The position numbers and the translations under genes were made by a program. From Hydrogenimonas sp. SS33 (GTDB lineage Bacteria; Campylobacterota; Campylobacteria; Campylobacterales; Hydrogenimonadaceae): a stretch of 64,000 nucleotides of DNA. Shown piece after piece: positions 1 through 8,306 of this stretch; the stretch's first letter is position 1; every line of letters begins with the position of its first letter. The notes beneath the pieces are model-generated. The model was not told the origin of the DNA. It worked only from the letters and a program-made list of their open reading frames with translations, and searched no databases. The stretch lies in NCBI RefSeq assembly GCF_040436365.1, contig NZ_AP026369.1:2156501-2220500 (forward strand). The letters run 5' to 3'.

Positions 1-2
1 AC

Positions 3-41
3 CCCGTCATGTACGAGACAAAACTGGAGGGTAAACAATGA
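3..41 (+). CDS. 3' end of an upstream gene, probably nosD
   Basis: An open frame enters from the left edge and ends in TGA at 39-41, overlapping the nosG start as ATGA. The visible tail reads PVMYETKLEGKQ. In epsilon-type nos clusters nosD usually precedes nosG, so this is probably the nosD C-terminus, but 12 residues cannot prove it. The nosG ribosome binding site (ctggagg) lies inside it. Confidence 0.4.
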   Translation, partial: PVMYETKLEGKQ

Positions 42-838
42 CACCGGAAGAGAAGAAGAAACGAAGAAAGTTCATGCAGCAGATGACCGGCCTCGGCGTA
101 CTTGGGCTGGCGGCTGCGGGCGGCATACTGGGGGCGCCCTACCTGAAGGCTGAACCTGCCCGCCTGCGCCCGCCCGGCGCCGTGCCGGAGGAGGAGTTCA
201 TCGGGCTTTGCATCAAGTGCGGCCAGTGCCTGCAGGTCTGCCCCTACGATTCGATCATCCTCGAAGATATCGACGGGCGTGTCGGCGTGGGGATGGCCTA
301 CATTGAGCCCAGGGAGCGGGGATGCTACCTCTGCGAAGCCTTCCCCTGCATCCTCGCCTGTCCCAGCGGCGCGCTCGACCACGAGCATGACAGCATCGAG
401 TATGTCCATATGGGCATCGCCGTCGTCCACGACCCGGGAAGCTGCCTGGCCAAAACGGGCAAACCGGTTCCAGACAGCGCCATCGACCGCATCTACGACC
501 ATACGAAGGTGTTGACTCCCCAGGAGCGGCAGAGCAAAAAGATCACCGTCAGCGAAGATGAACCCGAAAAGGTGCAATTGCAAAAGCAGCTTCTGCTCAA
601 GTTGGAGAAGCACAGGGGCGAGAACCCCTGTACCATCTGCGCCGACATGTGCCCCTACCCGAATCCGGACCTGGCCATCGGCATGGTCGACGCCAAAGGG
701 GGCGGCATGCTGCCGGAGATTCGTGAAAAGTGCAACGGCTGCGGCGCCTGCGTGGAGCTCTGCCCGACGGATGTCATCAAGATCATCCCCAGAAAAAATT
801 ACCTCCAGGTATATGGAGACAGGAGCGATCATGCGTAA
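38..838 (+). CDS. nosG: NosG, NapG-like periplasmic ferredoxin of the nos cluster
   Basis: A 266-residue iron-sulfur protein thought to pass electrons in the N2O reductase system. The N-terminus has a twin-arginine signal (RRKF at residues 9-12, then a hydrophobic stretch to about 33), so it should be exported folded by Tat. Four cysteine clusters follow: CIKCGQCLQVCP at 58-69, CYLCEAFPCILACP at 96-109, CTICADMCPYP near 200, and CNGCGACVELCP near 232. This is the NapG/NosG pattern for four [4Fe-4S] clusters. The start overlaps the upstream stop as ATGA, and the stop overlaps the next start at 831. Confidence 0.93.
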   Translation: MTPEEKKKRRKFMQQMTGLGVLGLAAAGGILGAPYLKAEPARLRPPGAVPEEEFIGLCIKCGQCLQVCPYDSIILEDIDGRVGVGMAYIEPRERGCYLCEAFPCILACPSGALDHEHDSIEYVHMGIAVVHDPGSCLAKTGKPVPDSAIDRIYDHTKVLTPQERQSKKITVSEDEPEKVQLQKQLLLKLEKHRGENPCTICADMCPYPNPDLAIGMVDAKGGGMLPEIREKCNGCGACVELCPTDVIKIIPRKNYLQVYGDRSDHA

Positions 839-1400
839 GACGACGACCATTGTCCTGGCGGGGCTCTTGTCTCTGGGCCTGGCCGGGTGCGGCAAAAAAG
901 AGCACGAGAACAAAGAGAGCGGCAGCGCCGCGAATGCGCCTGCCGGGCAGATCAAGGTGACCAAAGGGGCCGTGAAGAAGGTGGCGGAGAAAAACGTTTC
1001 CGAAGCCAACAGCGGACAGTTCTACTACTCCTACAACAAGAAGAAGGCGCCTGTCGCCGAACAGAAACACCGCACGACACTGGATGCCTACCTTCATATC
1101 CATTCGCCCTATGAGCGGGTACAGATCCAGATGATGATCCAGCGGCTCAGTAAAGATTTCATCGTCCGCTGCTCTCCCTGCCACGACGACTACGCCAACG
1201 GGGTCATCGGCCCGTCGCTGCTTGGAAAGAGCGGTGACTTCATCTATAAGCAGCTCATCGACTTCAAAACCGGAAAACGCAAAAACGTGCTGATGAAAGA
1301 GCTGGTCAGCCAGATCGACGACAAAAAACTGCGGTCCATCGCCGACGAGATCGCAAAATTCAACGAACAACTCCAAAAACTCAGAAGGGAAAGAAAATGA
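831..1400 (+). CDS. nosC1: NosC1, mono-heme c-type cytochrome lipoprotein
   Basis: A 189-residue periplasmic cytochrome. The signal ends in a lipobox (LGLAGC), so it should be membrane-anchored. One heme motif, CSPCH, sits about two-thirds along, followed by the GPSLLGKSG and FKTGKRKNVLM segments also present in NosC2. It is expected to carry electrons from the NosG/NosH Fe-S proteins towards NosZ. The ATG at 831 was chosen because it begins the signal peptide and overlaps the end of nosG; a longer upstream frame lacks a signal. The stop overlaps the nosC2 ATG at 1397. Confidence 0.9.
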   Translation: MRKTTTIVLAGLLSLGLAGCGKKEHENKESGSAANAPAGQIKVTKGAVKKVAEKNVSEANSGQFYYSYNKKKAPVAEQKHRTTLDAYLHIHSPYERVQIQMMIQRLSKDFIVRCSPCHDDYANGVIGPSLLGKSGDFIYKQLIDFKTGKRKNVLMKELVSQIDDKKLRSIADEIAKFNEQLQKLRRERK

Positions 1401-1930
1401 TCCGACACATCATTGCAGCGATTGCCACGATACTGGCACTCTGGGCCATGTTCTTCATGTACAGGCTCGATCAGGAAGCGGACCGCTTCGGACAGATTCA
1501 CAAGATCATCGAAGAGACGAAGATGGAGGTGAAGATCGAGAAGCATCCGGAGGCGGTCCAGCCGATAGAGGAGCCCGAATCGATCCAGCAGGCCCCCAAC
1601 GGCGAGGCGAAGAAGAAAGAGGATGAGATCCAGAAGCAGCTCAAAGCCCTCAAAGAGCGGGCCGGCAACGTCATGGCCTTCAAGGTGAGCCCGCTTTACA
1701 AACAGAAGTGCTCCTCCTGCCACGGGGTCAACGGTGAGGGAATCATCGGTCCGAGGCTGATCGGCAAATCTCCCGATGAGGTGCTGCAGGCGCTGCACGA
1801 TTTCAAGAGCGGCAAACGCAAAAACTATGTCATGTACGGCCTGCTTTCGAAAATGAATGAGCAGCAGCTCGAAGACCTCGCCAAAGAGATCGGAACCTTC
1901 GAGCAGAAGCTCAAAGCGTCCCAGCAGTAG
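1397..1930 (+). CDS. nosC2: NosC2, mono-heme c-type cytochrome
   Basis: A 177-residue protein with an N-terminal membrane anchor (residues 2-22), a charged helical linker, then one heme-binding CSSCH with GPRLIGKS and an FKSGKRKNYVMYG region supplying the likely Met ligand. It resembles NosC1 closely from the heme onwards, so the two look like an old duplication. It is translationally coupled to nosC1 by an ATGA overlap. The expected role is electron delivery to N2O reductase in the periplasm. A repeat of family C separates it from nosH. Confidence 0.9.
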   Translation: MIRHIIAAIATILALWAMFFMYRLDQEADRFGQIHKIIEETKMEVKIEKHPEAVQPIEEPESIQQAPNGEAKKKEDEIQKQLKALKERAGNVMAFKVSPLYKQKCSSCHGVNGEGIIGPRLIGKSPDEVLQALHDFKSGKRKNYVMYGLLSKMNEQQLEDLAKEIGTFEQKLKASQQ

Positions 1931-1989
1931 CGGGGTAGAGGGGACGGTCCCCGCCAAAGCTTGGGCTTTGCCCAAACTTTGCGTAACAG
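1931..1989. repeat. Partial copy of palindromic repeat family C
   Basis: The stretch holds a GGGGAC/GTCCCC palindrome, then AAAGCTTGGGC-TTT-GCCCAAACTTTG hairpin arms and gcgtaaca. The same order is seen in the right half of the element at 58645-58758 and, inverted, at 60214-60336. It lies just after the nosC2 stop and before nosH. Confidence 0.7.
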
Positions 1990-2020
1990 TAATAGTAATA
2001 TAGAAGTCTAAGGAAACACG

Positions 2021-2932
2021 ATGGATAAATACAACGGCAGTGTACGCGACCTGATACGCGCACCGTTCTGGTCGACCTTCTACTACAAGACCCGCAAGGG
2101 GGGGATTCGCCCCACCTGGCGTTTCTGGCGTTGGATGAGCGTCATCATCATCAACATCGCCTTTTTCCTCTCCTACCACATCGATGTCCAGCTTCTTGAA
2201 GGGACCATGAGCGGCTCACGGCTGCTCGGTTTCCACCTGATCGACCTCTTTACGGTGCTGGAGACCTGGGCGGCGACGCACGTGATCCACACCAACATGA
2301 TCATCGGGTCGGTGACGATCGCCGTCTTCTACCTGCTCGTCGGCGGCAAAAGTTTCTGCGCCTGGGCCTGCCCCTACGGCATCGTCAGCGAAATCGGCGA
2401 GTATTTTCACCAGAAGCTTGTCAGCAAAAAGATCATCAAAGAGCGTCCCTGGGATCCGCGCATCCGCTTCGCCTTCTGGGCCGTTTTCCTTATCATCACC
2501 TTCATCGACGGCTTTCTGGTTTTCGAAGTGATCAACCCCATCGGCATCCTCTCCCGTTTCATCGTCTACGGATGGAGCCTGGCGATCGTCTGGGTGTTGG
2601 TGATTCTGCTTTTCGAAATATTCTACTCCCGCCGGATGTGGTGCAAATATATCTGCCCCGTCGGAACCACCTACAACTTCCTGGGGTGGGTGAGTGCGAC
2701 GAAGGTGCAGTGGGACATGGACAAATGCGACCACTGCGGTGCCTGCCTGGATGCCTGTTTCGAAAACCATGTGCTTGAGTTCATCAAACCCAAATACGAC
2801 AAAGAGCGGAAAGAGAAGGATGTACACAAACAGATCGTCGTCAACGGCGACTGTACGCTCTGCGCCCGCTGTTTCGACGTCTGCCATACCGACGCCTACA
2901 ACTTCACCTTCCGCCTGAAAGATCTGGTCTGA
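2021..2932 (+). CDS. nosH: NosH, NapH-like quinol-dehydrogenase membrane protein
   Basis: A 303-residue integral membrane protein with about four or five transmembrane helices (near 47-64, 95-112, 150-175 and 185-203). A cytoplasmic-side CAWACPYG motif lies near residue 115, and two C-terminal ferredoxin clusters follow (CDHCGACLDAC and CTLCARCFDVC). This is the NapH/NosH layout, taking electrons from quinol to NosG. It has an upstream aagga ribosome site. Its TGA overlaps the nosF ATG (TGATG). Confidence 0.92.
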   Translation: MDKYNGSVRDLIRAPFWSTFYYKTRKGGIRPTWRFWRWMSVIIINIAFFLSYHIDVQLLEGTMSGSRLLGFHLIDLFTVLETWAATHVIHTNMIIGSVTIAVFYLLVGGKSFCAWACPYGIVSEIGEYFHQKLVSKKIIKERPWDPRIRFAFWAVFLIITFIDGFLVFEVINPIGILSRFIVYGWSLAIVWVLVILLFEIFYSRRMWCKYICPVGTTYNFLGWVSATKVQWDMDKCDHCGACLDACFENHVLEFIKPKYDKERKEKDVHKQIVVNGDCTLCARCFDVCHTDAYNFTFRLKDLV

Positions 2933-3579
2933 TGCCGGTACTGGTCGAAGCGAAAAAGGTCTCCAAACGGTTCATGGGGGCCAAGGTACTCGACGGGGTT
3001 ACCCTTCAGATCGGTCTGGGGGACAAGGTGGCGATGATGGGGCCCAACGGTGCGGGAAAAACGACGCTGGTGCGTTGCATGCTCGGCTTCTATCACATTG
3101 ACGAAGGGACGCTGCAAGTCGAGGGGCACGACCCGGTCCGGGAGCGGACGAAGGTACTGCGGGAGGTGAGTTTCATTCCCCAGCTTCCCCCGCCGGTCAA
3201 ACTGAGCGTCTCGGAGCTTTTGACCTATGTGGAGCGCAGCACCGGAACCCACCGGGAGAAGATCGCCCGGGAAGCCGATGCAATGGAACTTGATATTCAG
3301 AAAAACATGCACAAACCCTTTTTCAAGCTTTCCGGGGGTATGAAGCAGAAGCTCCTCATCGCCATCGCGTTGGCCAGAAGGAGCCGCCTCTTCGTTTTCG
3401 ACGAACCGACGGCGAACCTGGACCCGAAGGCGAGGGAGCACTTCTACCGCCTGCTGGAGGGGATCGACTACGACCACTCCACCATCTTTATCACCCACCG
3501 TATCGAAGAGGTGGAGGGGCTGGCCAACCGGAAGATCTACATGGACTTGGGAAAGGTCGTGGAAGATGAGAGGATTTGA
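2932..3579 (+). CDS. nosF: NosF, ABC transporter ATPase for N2O reductase maturation
   Basis: A 215-residue ATPase with Walker A GPNGAGKTT (37-45), a Q-loop around SFIPQLPPP, signature LSGGMKQK, Walker B LFVFDEPTANLDP and an H-loop in IFITHRIEE. It is shorter than many NosF proteins but complete. With the permease NosY it forms the transporter needed for NosZ copper-site assembly. It is coupled to nosH by TGATG. A strong hairpin follows immediately after the stop. Confidence 0.9.
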   Translation: MPVLVEAKKVSKRFMGAKVLDGVTLQIGLGDKVAMMGPNGAGKTTLVRCMLGFYHIDEGTLQVEGHDPVRERTKVLREVSFIPQLPPPVKLSVSELLTYVERSTGTHREKIAREADAMELDIQKNMHKPFFKLSGGMKQKLLIAIALARRSRLFVFDEPTANLDPKAREHFYRLLEGIDYDHSTIFITHRIEEVEGLANRKIYMDLGKVVEDERI

Positions 3580-3580
3580 G

Positions 3581-3603
3581 CCGCGAAGCGGTGCGCTTCG
3601 CGG
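3581..3603. other. Perfect 10-bp hairpin just after nosF
   Basis: CCGCGAAGCG pairs with CGCTTCGCGG across a GTG loop, starting two bases after the nosF stop. A heptamer tract follows directly. There is no T-run, so it is more likely a transcript-stabilising or REP-like hairpin than a classic terminator. Confidence 0.7.
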
Positions 3604-3631
3604 GGTCACCGGTCACTGGTCACTGGTCATT
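3604..3631. repeat. Heptamer tract (GGTCAYY x4)
   Basis: Four back-to-back heptamers read GGTCACC, GGTCACT, GGTCACT and GGTCATT, followed by a small AAGCAC/GTGCTT hairpin. It lies between nosF and the nosL-type gene. Confidence 0.8.
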
Positions 3632-3652
3632 GGGGAAGCACTCCGTGCTTTC

Positions 3653-4096
3653 TTGTTTCGGTCGCTGCTTCCAGTTCTTCTGATATTTGTGACATTTGCA
3701 ACGACCGGATGTGAAAAGAGGGACTGGCATCAACCGGAGAAGGTCCATTGGGACCGGGATATGTGCGAGCGGTGCAAAATGGCGCTCAGCGAGCGCAAAT
3801 ACGCTGCGGAAGTGATCGACCCCAAAACCCACAAGCACTACAAGTTCGACGATATCGGCTGCGTGATTCTCTGGTTCCGGGAGAACAGGATTCCCTGGGA
3901 GAAGGAGGCGATCATCTGGGTCAAGGACGGCAAGACGGGAAAATGGATCGATGCTAAAAAAGCGTGGTACACGACCGACAAACTTTCTCCGATGGGGTAC
4001 GGTTTCACCGCCTATGCCGACAAAGCCGACGCGGGTTCCAAAGAGGTCGTCGACTATGAAGAGGTGAAACGGCGTGTCATCAGGATCGGACGATGA
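3653..4096 (+). CDS. nosL: NosL-type copper-chaperone lipoprotein
   Basis: A NosL-domain protein of 147 residues from TTG 3653. It has a hydrophobic signal with lipobox ATTGC and a CERCKMAL metal-site motif, then the NosL features DDIGCVILWF, WIDAKKAWY and SPMGYGFTAY. NosL is a periplasmic lipoprotein that supplies Cu(I) for NosZ. An ATG at 3566 gives a longer frame, but that extension runs through a hairpin and a heptamer tract, so a later start is more likely. TTG 3653 leaves a normal signal peptide but has a poor ribosome site, so the exact start is uncertain. Very similar to the product of 10186-10671. Confidence 0.82.
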   Translation: MFRSLLPVLLIFVTFATTGCEKRDWHQPEKVHWDRDMCERCKMALSERKYAAEVIDPKTHKHYKFDDIGCVILWFRENRIPWEKEAIIWVKDGKTGKWIDAKKAWYTTDKLSPMGYGFTAYADKADAGSKEVVDYEEVKRRVIRIGR

Positions 4097-4110
4097 TGGG
4101 CGGGAAAAGA

Positions 4111-4145
4111 GAAACGGAAATCGGGAATCGGGAAACGGTGAATGG
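4111..4145. repeat. Heptamer tract (GAAACGG-like x5)
   Basis: Five consecutive heptamers: GAAACGG, AAATCGG, GAATCGG, GAAACGG, TGAATGG. The tract fills the short gap between the nosL-type gene and nosY. Confidence 0.75.
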
Positions 4146-4166
4146 AATAATGTTAGGGGAGAACGT

Positions 4167-4994
4167 ATGAAAAATCTGGGGCTGGTGGCCTATCTGGATA
4201 TCAAAGAGAGCCTGCGGGCCAAGTGGTTCTATGTCTATGCCTTCGTTTTCGGCGGGTTGATGGGGCTCTTTTTCATTAGCGGCATCACCGATTCGGTGGT
4301 GATGGGTTTTACGGGGCTCAGCCGTCTGCTGCTGGTTTTCATTCAGGTGACGATCATCATCCTTCCCATTTTCATACTCATCACCACGGTCAAGTCGATC
4401 GCCGCGGACCGGGAGAGCAATGTACTGGAGTACCTGCTCTCCTTTCCCGTTTCGCTCAAAGAGTACTACTGGGGCAAACTGCTGGGGCGCTTCGTGACCG
4501 TCTTTTTCCCCGTCATCGTCGCGCTCTTTATTGGGGTGGCATGGGGGTTGATGCAGGGAGGCCAGATGCCCTGGGCCATGGTCACCCTCTACTCCCTGCT
4601 CATCTTTGCTATCTGTGTGGTCTTTCTGGGGATCGCCTTTCTCATCTCCACCCTGGTCAAATCCCACGACGTGGCGCTGGGGGTGAGCTTCGCCGTCTGG
4701 ATCGTCCTGCTGGCGTTCATCGATGTGGCATTGATCGGGCTGATGATGCAAAACCGCGTCAATGACGAAGTGATTCTGACCATCGCCATGCTCAACCCGC
4801 TGGAGACCTTCCGCATCGGCGCCATCGCCCTTTTCGATCCGGAACTGACGGTCATCGGCCCCGTGGCCTACTACCTGCTCGACAACCTGGGCCACACCTT
4901 TCTGATGCTCTACGCCGTCATCTACCCGGTGGTACTGGGCCTACTGTTTGCGCTGCTGGGGTATCTCTCCTTCAGGCGCAGAGACTTACTCTAA
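4167..4994 (+). CDS. nosY: NosY, ABC transporter permease of the nos cluster
   Basis: A 275-residue permease with about six transmembrane segments. It begins MKNLGLVAYLDIKESLRAKW, typical of NosY/ABC-2 permeases, and has the cytoplasmic DRESNVLEYLLSFPVS loop that contacts the ATPase. The ATG at 4167 was chosen because it follows a gggagaac ribosome site; the frame extends to 4074, but that part runs through a heptamer tract. Works with NosF in NosZ maturation. Confidence 0.9.
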   Translation: MKNLGLVAYLDIKESLRAKWFYVYAFVFGGLMGLFFISGITDSVVMGFTGLSRLLLVFIQVTIIILPIFILITTVKSIAADRESNVLEYLLSFPVSLKEYYWGKLLGRFVTVFFPVIVALFIGVAWGLMQGGQMPWAMVTLYSLLIFAICVVFLGIAFLISTLVKSHDVALGVSFAVWIVLLAFIDVALIGLMMQNRVNDEVILTIAMLNPLETFRIGAIALFDPELTVIGPVAYYLLDNLGHTFLMLYAVIYPVVLGLLFALLGYLSFRRRDLL

Positions 4995-5004
4995 AGGAGT
5001 CGTT

Positions 5005-5499
5005 ATGATAAGAATTCTGCTTTTGGTCATTCTGCTGGTCGGCGGGGCGGGGGCGGCCCAGCCGGGCCACACCGCCGTCGTCAAACTTCCCAACGACCTG
5101 GACCCGGTCTATCACCTCAAAATCGACAAATTCCCCAAATTCGAAGCCGACATCGTTTTCAAAGACGGCAGGACGCTCCGTTTCTGCTGTGTCAAGTCGA
5201 TGATGAACTACTTCTACCGACCCATGTATTTTCCCGAATTCGGCACCAAACCTGACGGTAGCGACATCGCCAAAATGGTGGTGCGCGACTACATCGACGG
5301 CACGAAGATCGATGCCACCAAGGCTTGGTATGTCTTCGGCAGCAGGCTTACCGGCCCCCACGGGGACGACCTGATTCCTTTCGCTTCGAAAGCGAAAGCG
5401 GAACTTTTCATGAAACGCTACGGCGGGTCGCGGGTCATGAGTTACAAAGAGGTGCGCCAAAAAGGGTTCGGCCTGATCGACTTTCTCGATTCCCCCTGA
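5005..5499 (+). CDS. NosL-family exported protein
   Basis: A 164-residue protein with a cleavable signal (about 20 residues ending AGA-AQ). It carries NosL-like features: FKDGRTLRFCCVKSMMNYF, KMVVRDYIDG, ATKAWYVFGSRLTGP, IPFASKAKAELFMKRYGG. The usual CxxC-M entry motif is absent; the only cysteines are the CC pair. It starts at ATG 5005 behind a clear aaggag. It lies 10 bp after nosY and probably belongs to the same transcript. Role inferred: copper handling for N2O reductase, as for other NosL relatives. Confidence 0.8.
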   Translation: MIRILLLVILLVGGAGAAQPGHTAVVKLPNDLDPVYHLKIDKFPKFEADIVFKDGRTLRFCCVKSMMNYFYRPMYFPEFGTKPDGSDIAKMVVRDYIDGTKIDATKAWYVFGSRLTGPHGDDLIPFASKAKAELFMKRYGGSRVMSYKEVRQKGFGLIDFLDSP

Positions 5500-5500
5500 A

Positions 5501-5533
5501 ATTAACGTCCGATTAACGCAACGTGGGTAGAAT
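5501..5533 (+). promoter_or_regulatory. Candidate promoter with direct repeat ATTAACG
   Basis: Two ATTAACG copies (5501-5507 and 5512-5518) are spaced 11 bp apart, one helical turn, and are followed by a possible -10 box TAGAAT at 5528-5533. The spacing is typical of a dimeric activator site upstream of the next gene. Confidence 0.4.
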
Positions 5534-5566
5534 GGCCCCAAAAGATACCTCAACGGGAGAGATGGA

Positions 5567-6733
5567 ATGAGACGAATTGTTTACACCCTTTTGGCGGCAC
5601 TGCTCGTCGCGGCGGCTCTTCAGGCCGCGCCTTTCGAGAAGCGGGCGACGGTGACGCCCCAACTGCTGCAAAGCGGCCCCCAGAAGATGTGGTGCGCCGT
5701 CTGCGGCATGAATCTGAAGATGTTCTACAAAACCTCCCATGCGGTGGTGTTGAAGGACGGGTCGAAACGGCAGTACTGCTCCATCCGCTGTCTGGCCGCC
5801 GACTGGCCCAACATCGAAGGGCGTGTCAAAGAGATTCTCGTGGTCGATGCCAAAACCCAGAAGCTGGTCGATGCCAAAAAAGCCCACTATGTGGTGGGGT
5901 CTAAGGTCAAAGGGACCATGAGCATGCGAAGCAAAATCGCCTTCGCCTCCCTCGATGACGCCAAAGCTTTTCAAAAACGCTATGGCGGCGAGATCGTCGA
6001 TTTTCCCACCGCCTTCAAAACGGCGCGGGCCGATCTCAAGCGCGATGCAATGATGATGGGGAAAAAGCGGACGAAGATGGCGGCGATGGGAGAGAAGATC
6101 TACAAAAAGATGTGCCGGCCTATCGATGCGAAGAAGTTCGCGCACATCAACGAACTCAAAGCGGCCATCAAAACCCAAAAACTCTGCAAACCGATGCACG
6201 AAAAGCAGCTGCAGGCGGTCGCCCTCTATCTCTGGAGCAGTTCCGGGCATGCCCATCCGGTGAAAGGGTGCCGCTGCTGTGCCATGAACCCGGCGGGGAT
6301 GGAGTCTGCCGAAAAGGGCCCGGACCTTACGAAACAGGACAAGTGCCCGGTCTGCGGCATGTTCATCTACAAACATCCCAAATGGGCCGCCTTCATCTAC
6401 TATGAGAAGAACGGAAAATTGGCGCATCTGGCGTTCGACGGCGTCAAGGATATGATGAAATTCTATTTCAACCCCTCCAAGTGGGGAGCGTACGGCGACA
6501 TCAAAAACCATATCAAAAAGATGGTGGTCAGAGACTACTATACCCTCAAGCCGGTCTGGGCGAAAAAGGCCTGGTATGTGGTGGGAAGCGACGTGGTCGG
6601 CCCCATGGGCAACGAGCTGGTCCCCTTCGCCTCGAAAAAAGAGGCGGAGAGTTTCATGAAGGATCACCACGGAAAGCGGGTGCTCTCCTTCGACGAGATC
6701 AGCGAAGCACTGGTCTACAAGCTGGATGAATAG
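5567..6733 (+). CDS. Two-domain NosL-family protein
   Basis: A 388-residue exported protein holding two NosL-type domains. The first begins WCAVCGMNLKMF and continues with SKRQYCSIRCLAADW. The second begins DKCPVCGMFIYKHP and continues with KMVVRDYYTLKPVWAKKAWYV and LVPFASKKEAESFMKDHHGK. Between them lies a segment (GEKIYKKMC through KQLQAVALYLW) that looks like a cytochrome c fold without the CxxCH heme motif, then CRCC. Signal peptide of about 20 residues; ribosome site gggagag. The last 8 bp overlap the next gene. Confidence 0.85.
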   Translation: MRRIVYTLLAALLVAAALQAAPFEKRATVTPQLLQSGPQKMWCAVCGMNLKMFYKTSHAVVLKDGSKRQYCSIRCLAADWPNIEGRVKEILVVDAKTQKLVDAKKAHYVVGSKVKGTMSMRSKIAFASLDDAKAFQKRYGGEIVDFPTAFKTARADLKRDAMMMGKKRTKMAAMGEKIYKKMCRPIDAKKFAHINELKAAIKTQKLCKPMHEKQLQAVALYLWSSSGHAHPVKGCRCCAMNPAGMESAEKGPDLTKQDKCPVCGMFIYKHPKWAAFIYYEKNGKLAHLAFDGVKDMMKFYFNPSKWGAYGDIKNHIKKMVVRDYYTLKPVWAKKAWYVVGSDVVGPMGNELVPFASKKEAESFMKDHHGKRVLSFDEISEALVYKLDE

Positions 6734-7040
6734 ACGGATTTTTCTCTTTTCGGCGACGGTCGTTCTCCTCTTTTCGGCTCTGGCGGCCGAAACCCTCTGG
6801 CTGCATCGAAAGCGGCCAGTCGAGCGGGGCCTGGCGGCCAAAAGAGCCGTGGTTACATTGGCGGGGCTGCCCGATTTGAGCGTGGCGACGGAGGCGCGGT
6901 TCATCCGTTTCCGCTCTCTGGCGGATCTCTACGCCCCCTTCAACGAATCGCCGGTGCTTCCCGACTACTTTCCCGCCAGTTTCGCCTATGCGCCGTCACC
7001 CATAGAGCACAAGGTACCATCGAAGATGGAAATAAAATGA
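6726..7040 (+). CDS. Small single-pass membrane or exported protein of unknown function
   Basis: A 104-residue protein that overlaps the end of the two-domain NosL gene by 8 bp, so it is probably coupled to it. It starts with a basic MNRR and a hydrophobic segment (residues 5-22), then a soluble part of about 80 residues ending with charged KVPSKMEIK. It has no cysteine and no motif I recognise. The context suggests an accessory to the NosL/ABC set. Confidence 0.65.
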   Translation: MNRRIFLFSATVVLLFSALAAETLWLHRKRPVERGLAAKRAVVTLAGLPDLSVATEARFIRFRSLADLYAPFNESPVLPDYFPASFAYAPSPIEHKVPSKMEIK

Positions 7041-7083
7041 CATCTACTCTTCTTGTTGCAATGCAAAAGCATCAAGACGGCAG

Positions 7084-7122
7084 TTCTCACCTTCCCGCCT
7101 TCTCACCTTCCCACCCTCTCAC
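7084..7122. repeat. Octamer-type repeat TTCTCACC/TTCCCRCC
   Basis: Sixteen-base units made of TTCTCACC + TTCCCGCC, then TTCTCACC + TTCCCACC, then CTCTCAC. The reverse complement of the same octamers recurs at 12181-12196. The tract ends just before the aaggag ribosome site of the next gene. Confidence 0.7.
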
Positions 7123-7134
7123 AAGGAGACGGGT

Positions 7135-8304
7135 ATGAAACACCTTTTCTCTTTCGCCCTCCACTCCCTGAGCCGGCGGGGTAGCAAAAACCTCTTCATT
7201 TTTACCATCTTTTCAGTGATGATCTTCACCCTCGCCTCCATCTTCATGATCACCCATGCGCTTAAAGCCGAAACCTTCACCACGCTGGAGGCACTGCCCG
7301 ACATTACCGTCCAGCGGATCGTCGCCGGGAAACAGACCGATATCGAGAGCGATCGCGCCGACGTGATCGGGCAGATCCCCGGCGTCGCGTCGGCGATGCC
7401 CCGGGTATGGGGGTTCTACTACTTTCCCAAAGCGGGGGTCAACTTCAGCATCGTCGGTGTCGAGTCGTTCGGGAGTCAGAGCAACGCCGTTTTGCAGAAG
7501 GCGGCCGACCTATACAGCGACAAACTGGCCGGCGGCGATACGATGGTCGTAGGGCAGGGGGTGGCCCGGACCCTCAAGCGCAACTTCTACAACGGCTACT
7601 TCTACTTCGTCAAGCCCGACGGCACGCTCAAAAAGGTGACGGTCGCCGGGGTCTTCAAGCCCGATACGGCCCTGGAGAGTAACGACCTGATCCTGATGGA
7701 CAGCGAAACGGTGCGGGAGATTTTCGAAATGCCCGAAGAGAGCGCCACGGATATCGCGGTGCGTGTGCCCAATCCCGAAGAGGTGCCCACCGTCGCCCGC
7801 AAAATCGCCGAACGTTTCCCCGACACCCGCGTCGTCACCAAAGAGGACCTGCGTATCAGCTACCAGAACGTCTTCGACTACAAAAGCGGCATCTTCCTGG
7901 CCCTCTTCATCGTCGCCATCTTCACCTTTTTCATCATCATCTACGACAAAACAAGCGGCCTGAGCAGCGAAGAGAAGCGGGAGATCGGCATTCTCAAAGC
8001 CCTGGGCTGGAAGATCGGCGATATCCTGCGGGTCAAACTCTTCGAAGCGGCCGTCATCAGCATCGTCGCCTACCTGCTGGCGGTGACCCTGGCCGTGGGC
8101 TACGTCTTTTTGTTGGGTGCTCCGGTCATGCGCAACATTTTTACCGGTTTTTCCGTCCTCAAACCCCCTTTCGGGTTGCCCTTCACACTGGACGGCGGCA
8201 CGCTGGCACTCATCTTCTTCACCACCGTGCCTGTCTACATTGCCGCGACGTTGATTCCTTCGTGGAAAGCGGCGACTCTGGAAGCGGATGAGGTGATAAG
8301 ATGA
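7135..8304 (+). CDS. MacB/FtsX-type ABC transporter permease
   Basis: A 389-residue permease: one N-terminal transmembrane helix (about 20-42), a large periplasmic domain (about 45-255), then three C-terminal helices (260-280, 305-345, 365-385) and the FtsX signature EKREIGILKALGWKIGDIL. This is the MacB/LolC fold that couples cytoplasmic ATP hydrolysis to periplasmic work. The ATPase follows at 8386. Lying among NosL genes, it may handle copper or a NosL-type lipoprotein, which is inference. Confidence 0.85.
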   Translation: MKHLFSFALHSLSRRGSKNLFIFTIFSVMIFTLASIFMITHALKAETFTTLEALPDITVQRIVAGKQTDIESDRADVIGQIPGVASAMPRVWGFYYFPKAGVNFSIVGVESFGSQSNAVLQKAADLYSDKLAGGDTMVVGQGVARTLKRNFYNGYFYFVKPDGTLKKVTVAGVFKPDTALESNDLILMDSETVREIFEMPEESATDIAVRVPNPEEVPTVARKIAERFPDTRVVTKEDLRISYQNVFDYKSGIFLALFIVAIFTFFIIIYDKTSGLSSEEKREIGILKALGWKIGDILRVKLFEAAVISIVAYLLAVTLAVGYVFLLGAPVMRNIFTGFSVLKPPFGLPFTLDGGTLALIFFTTVPVYIAATLIPSWKAATLEADEVIR

Positions 8305-8306
8305 GA

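Noticed and set aside
3566-3652. N-terminal extension of the first NosL-type gene
   Set aside because: It would translate a 10-bp hairpin and a heptamer tract before the signal peptide.
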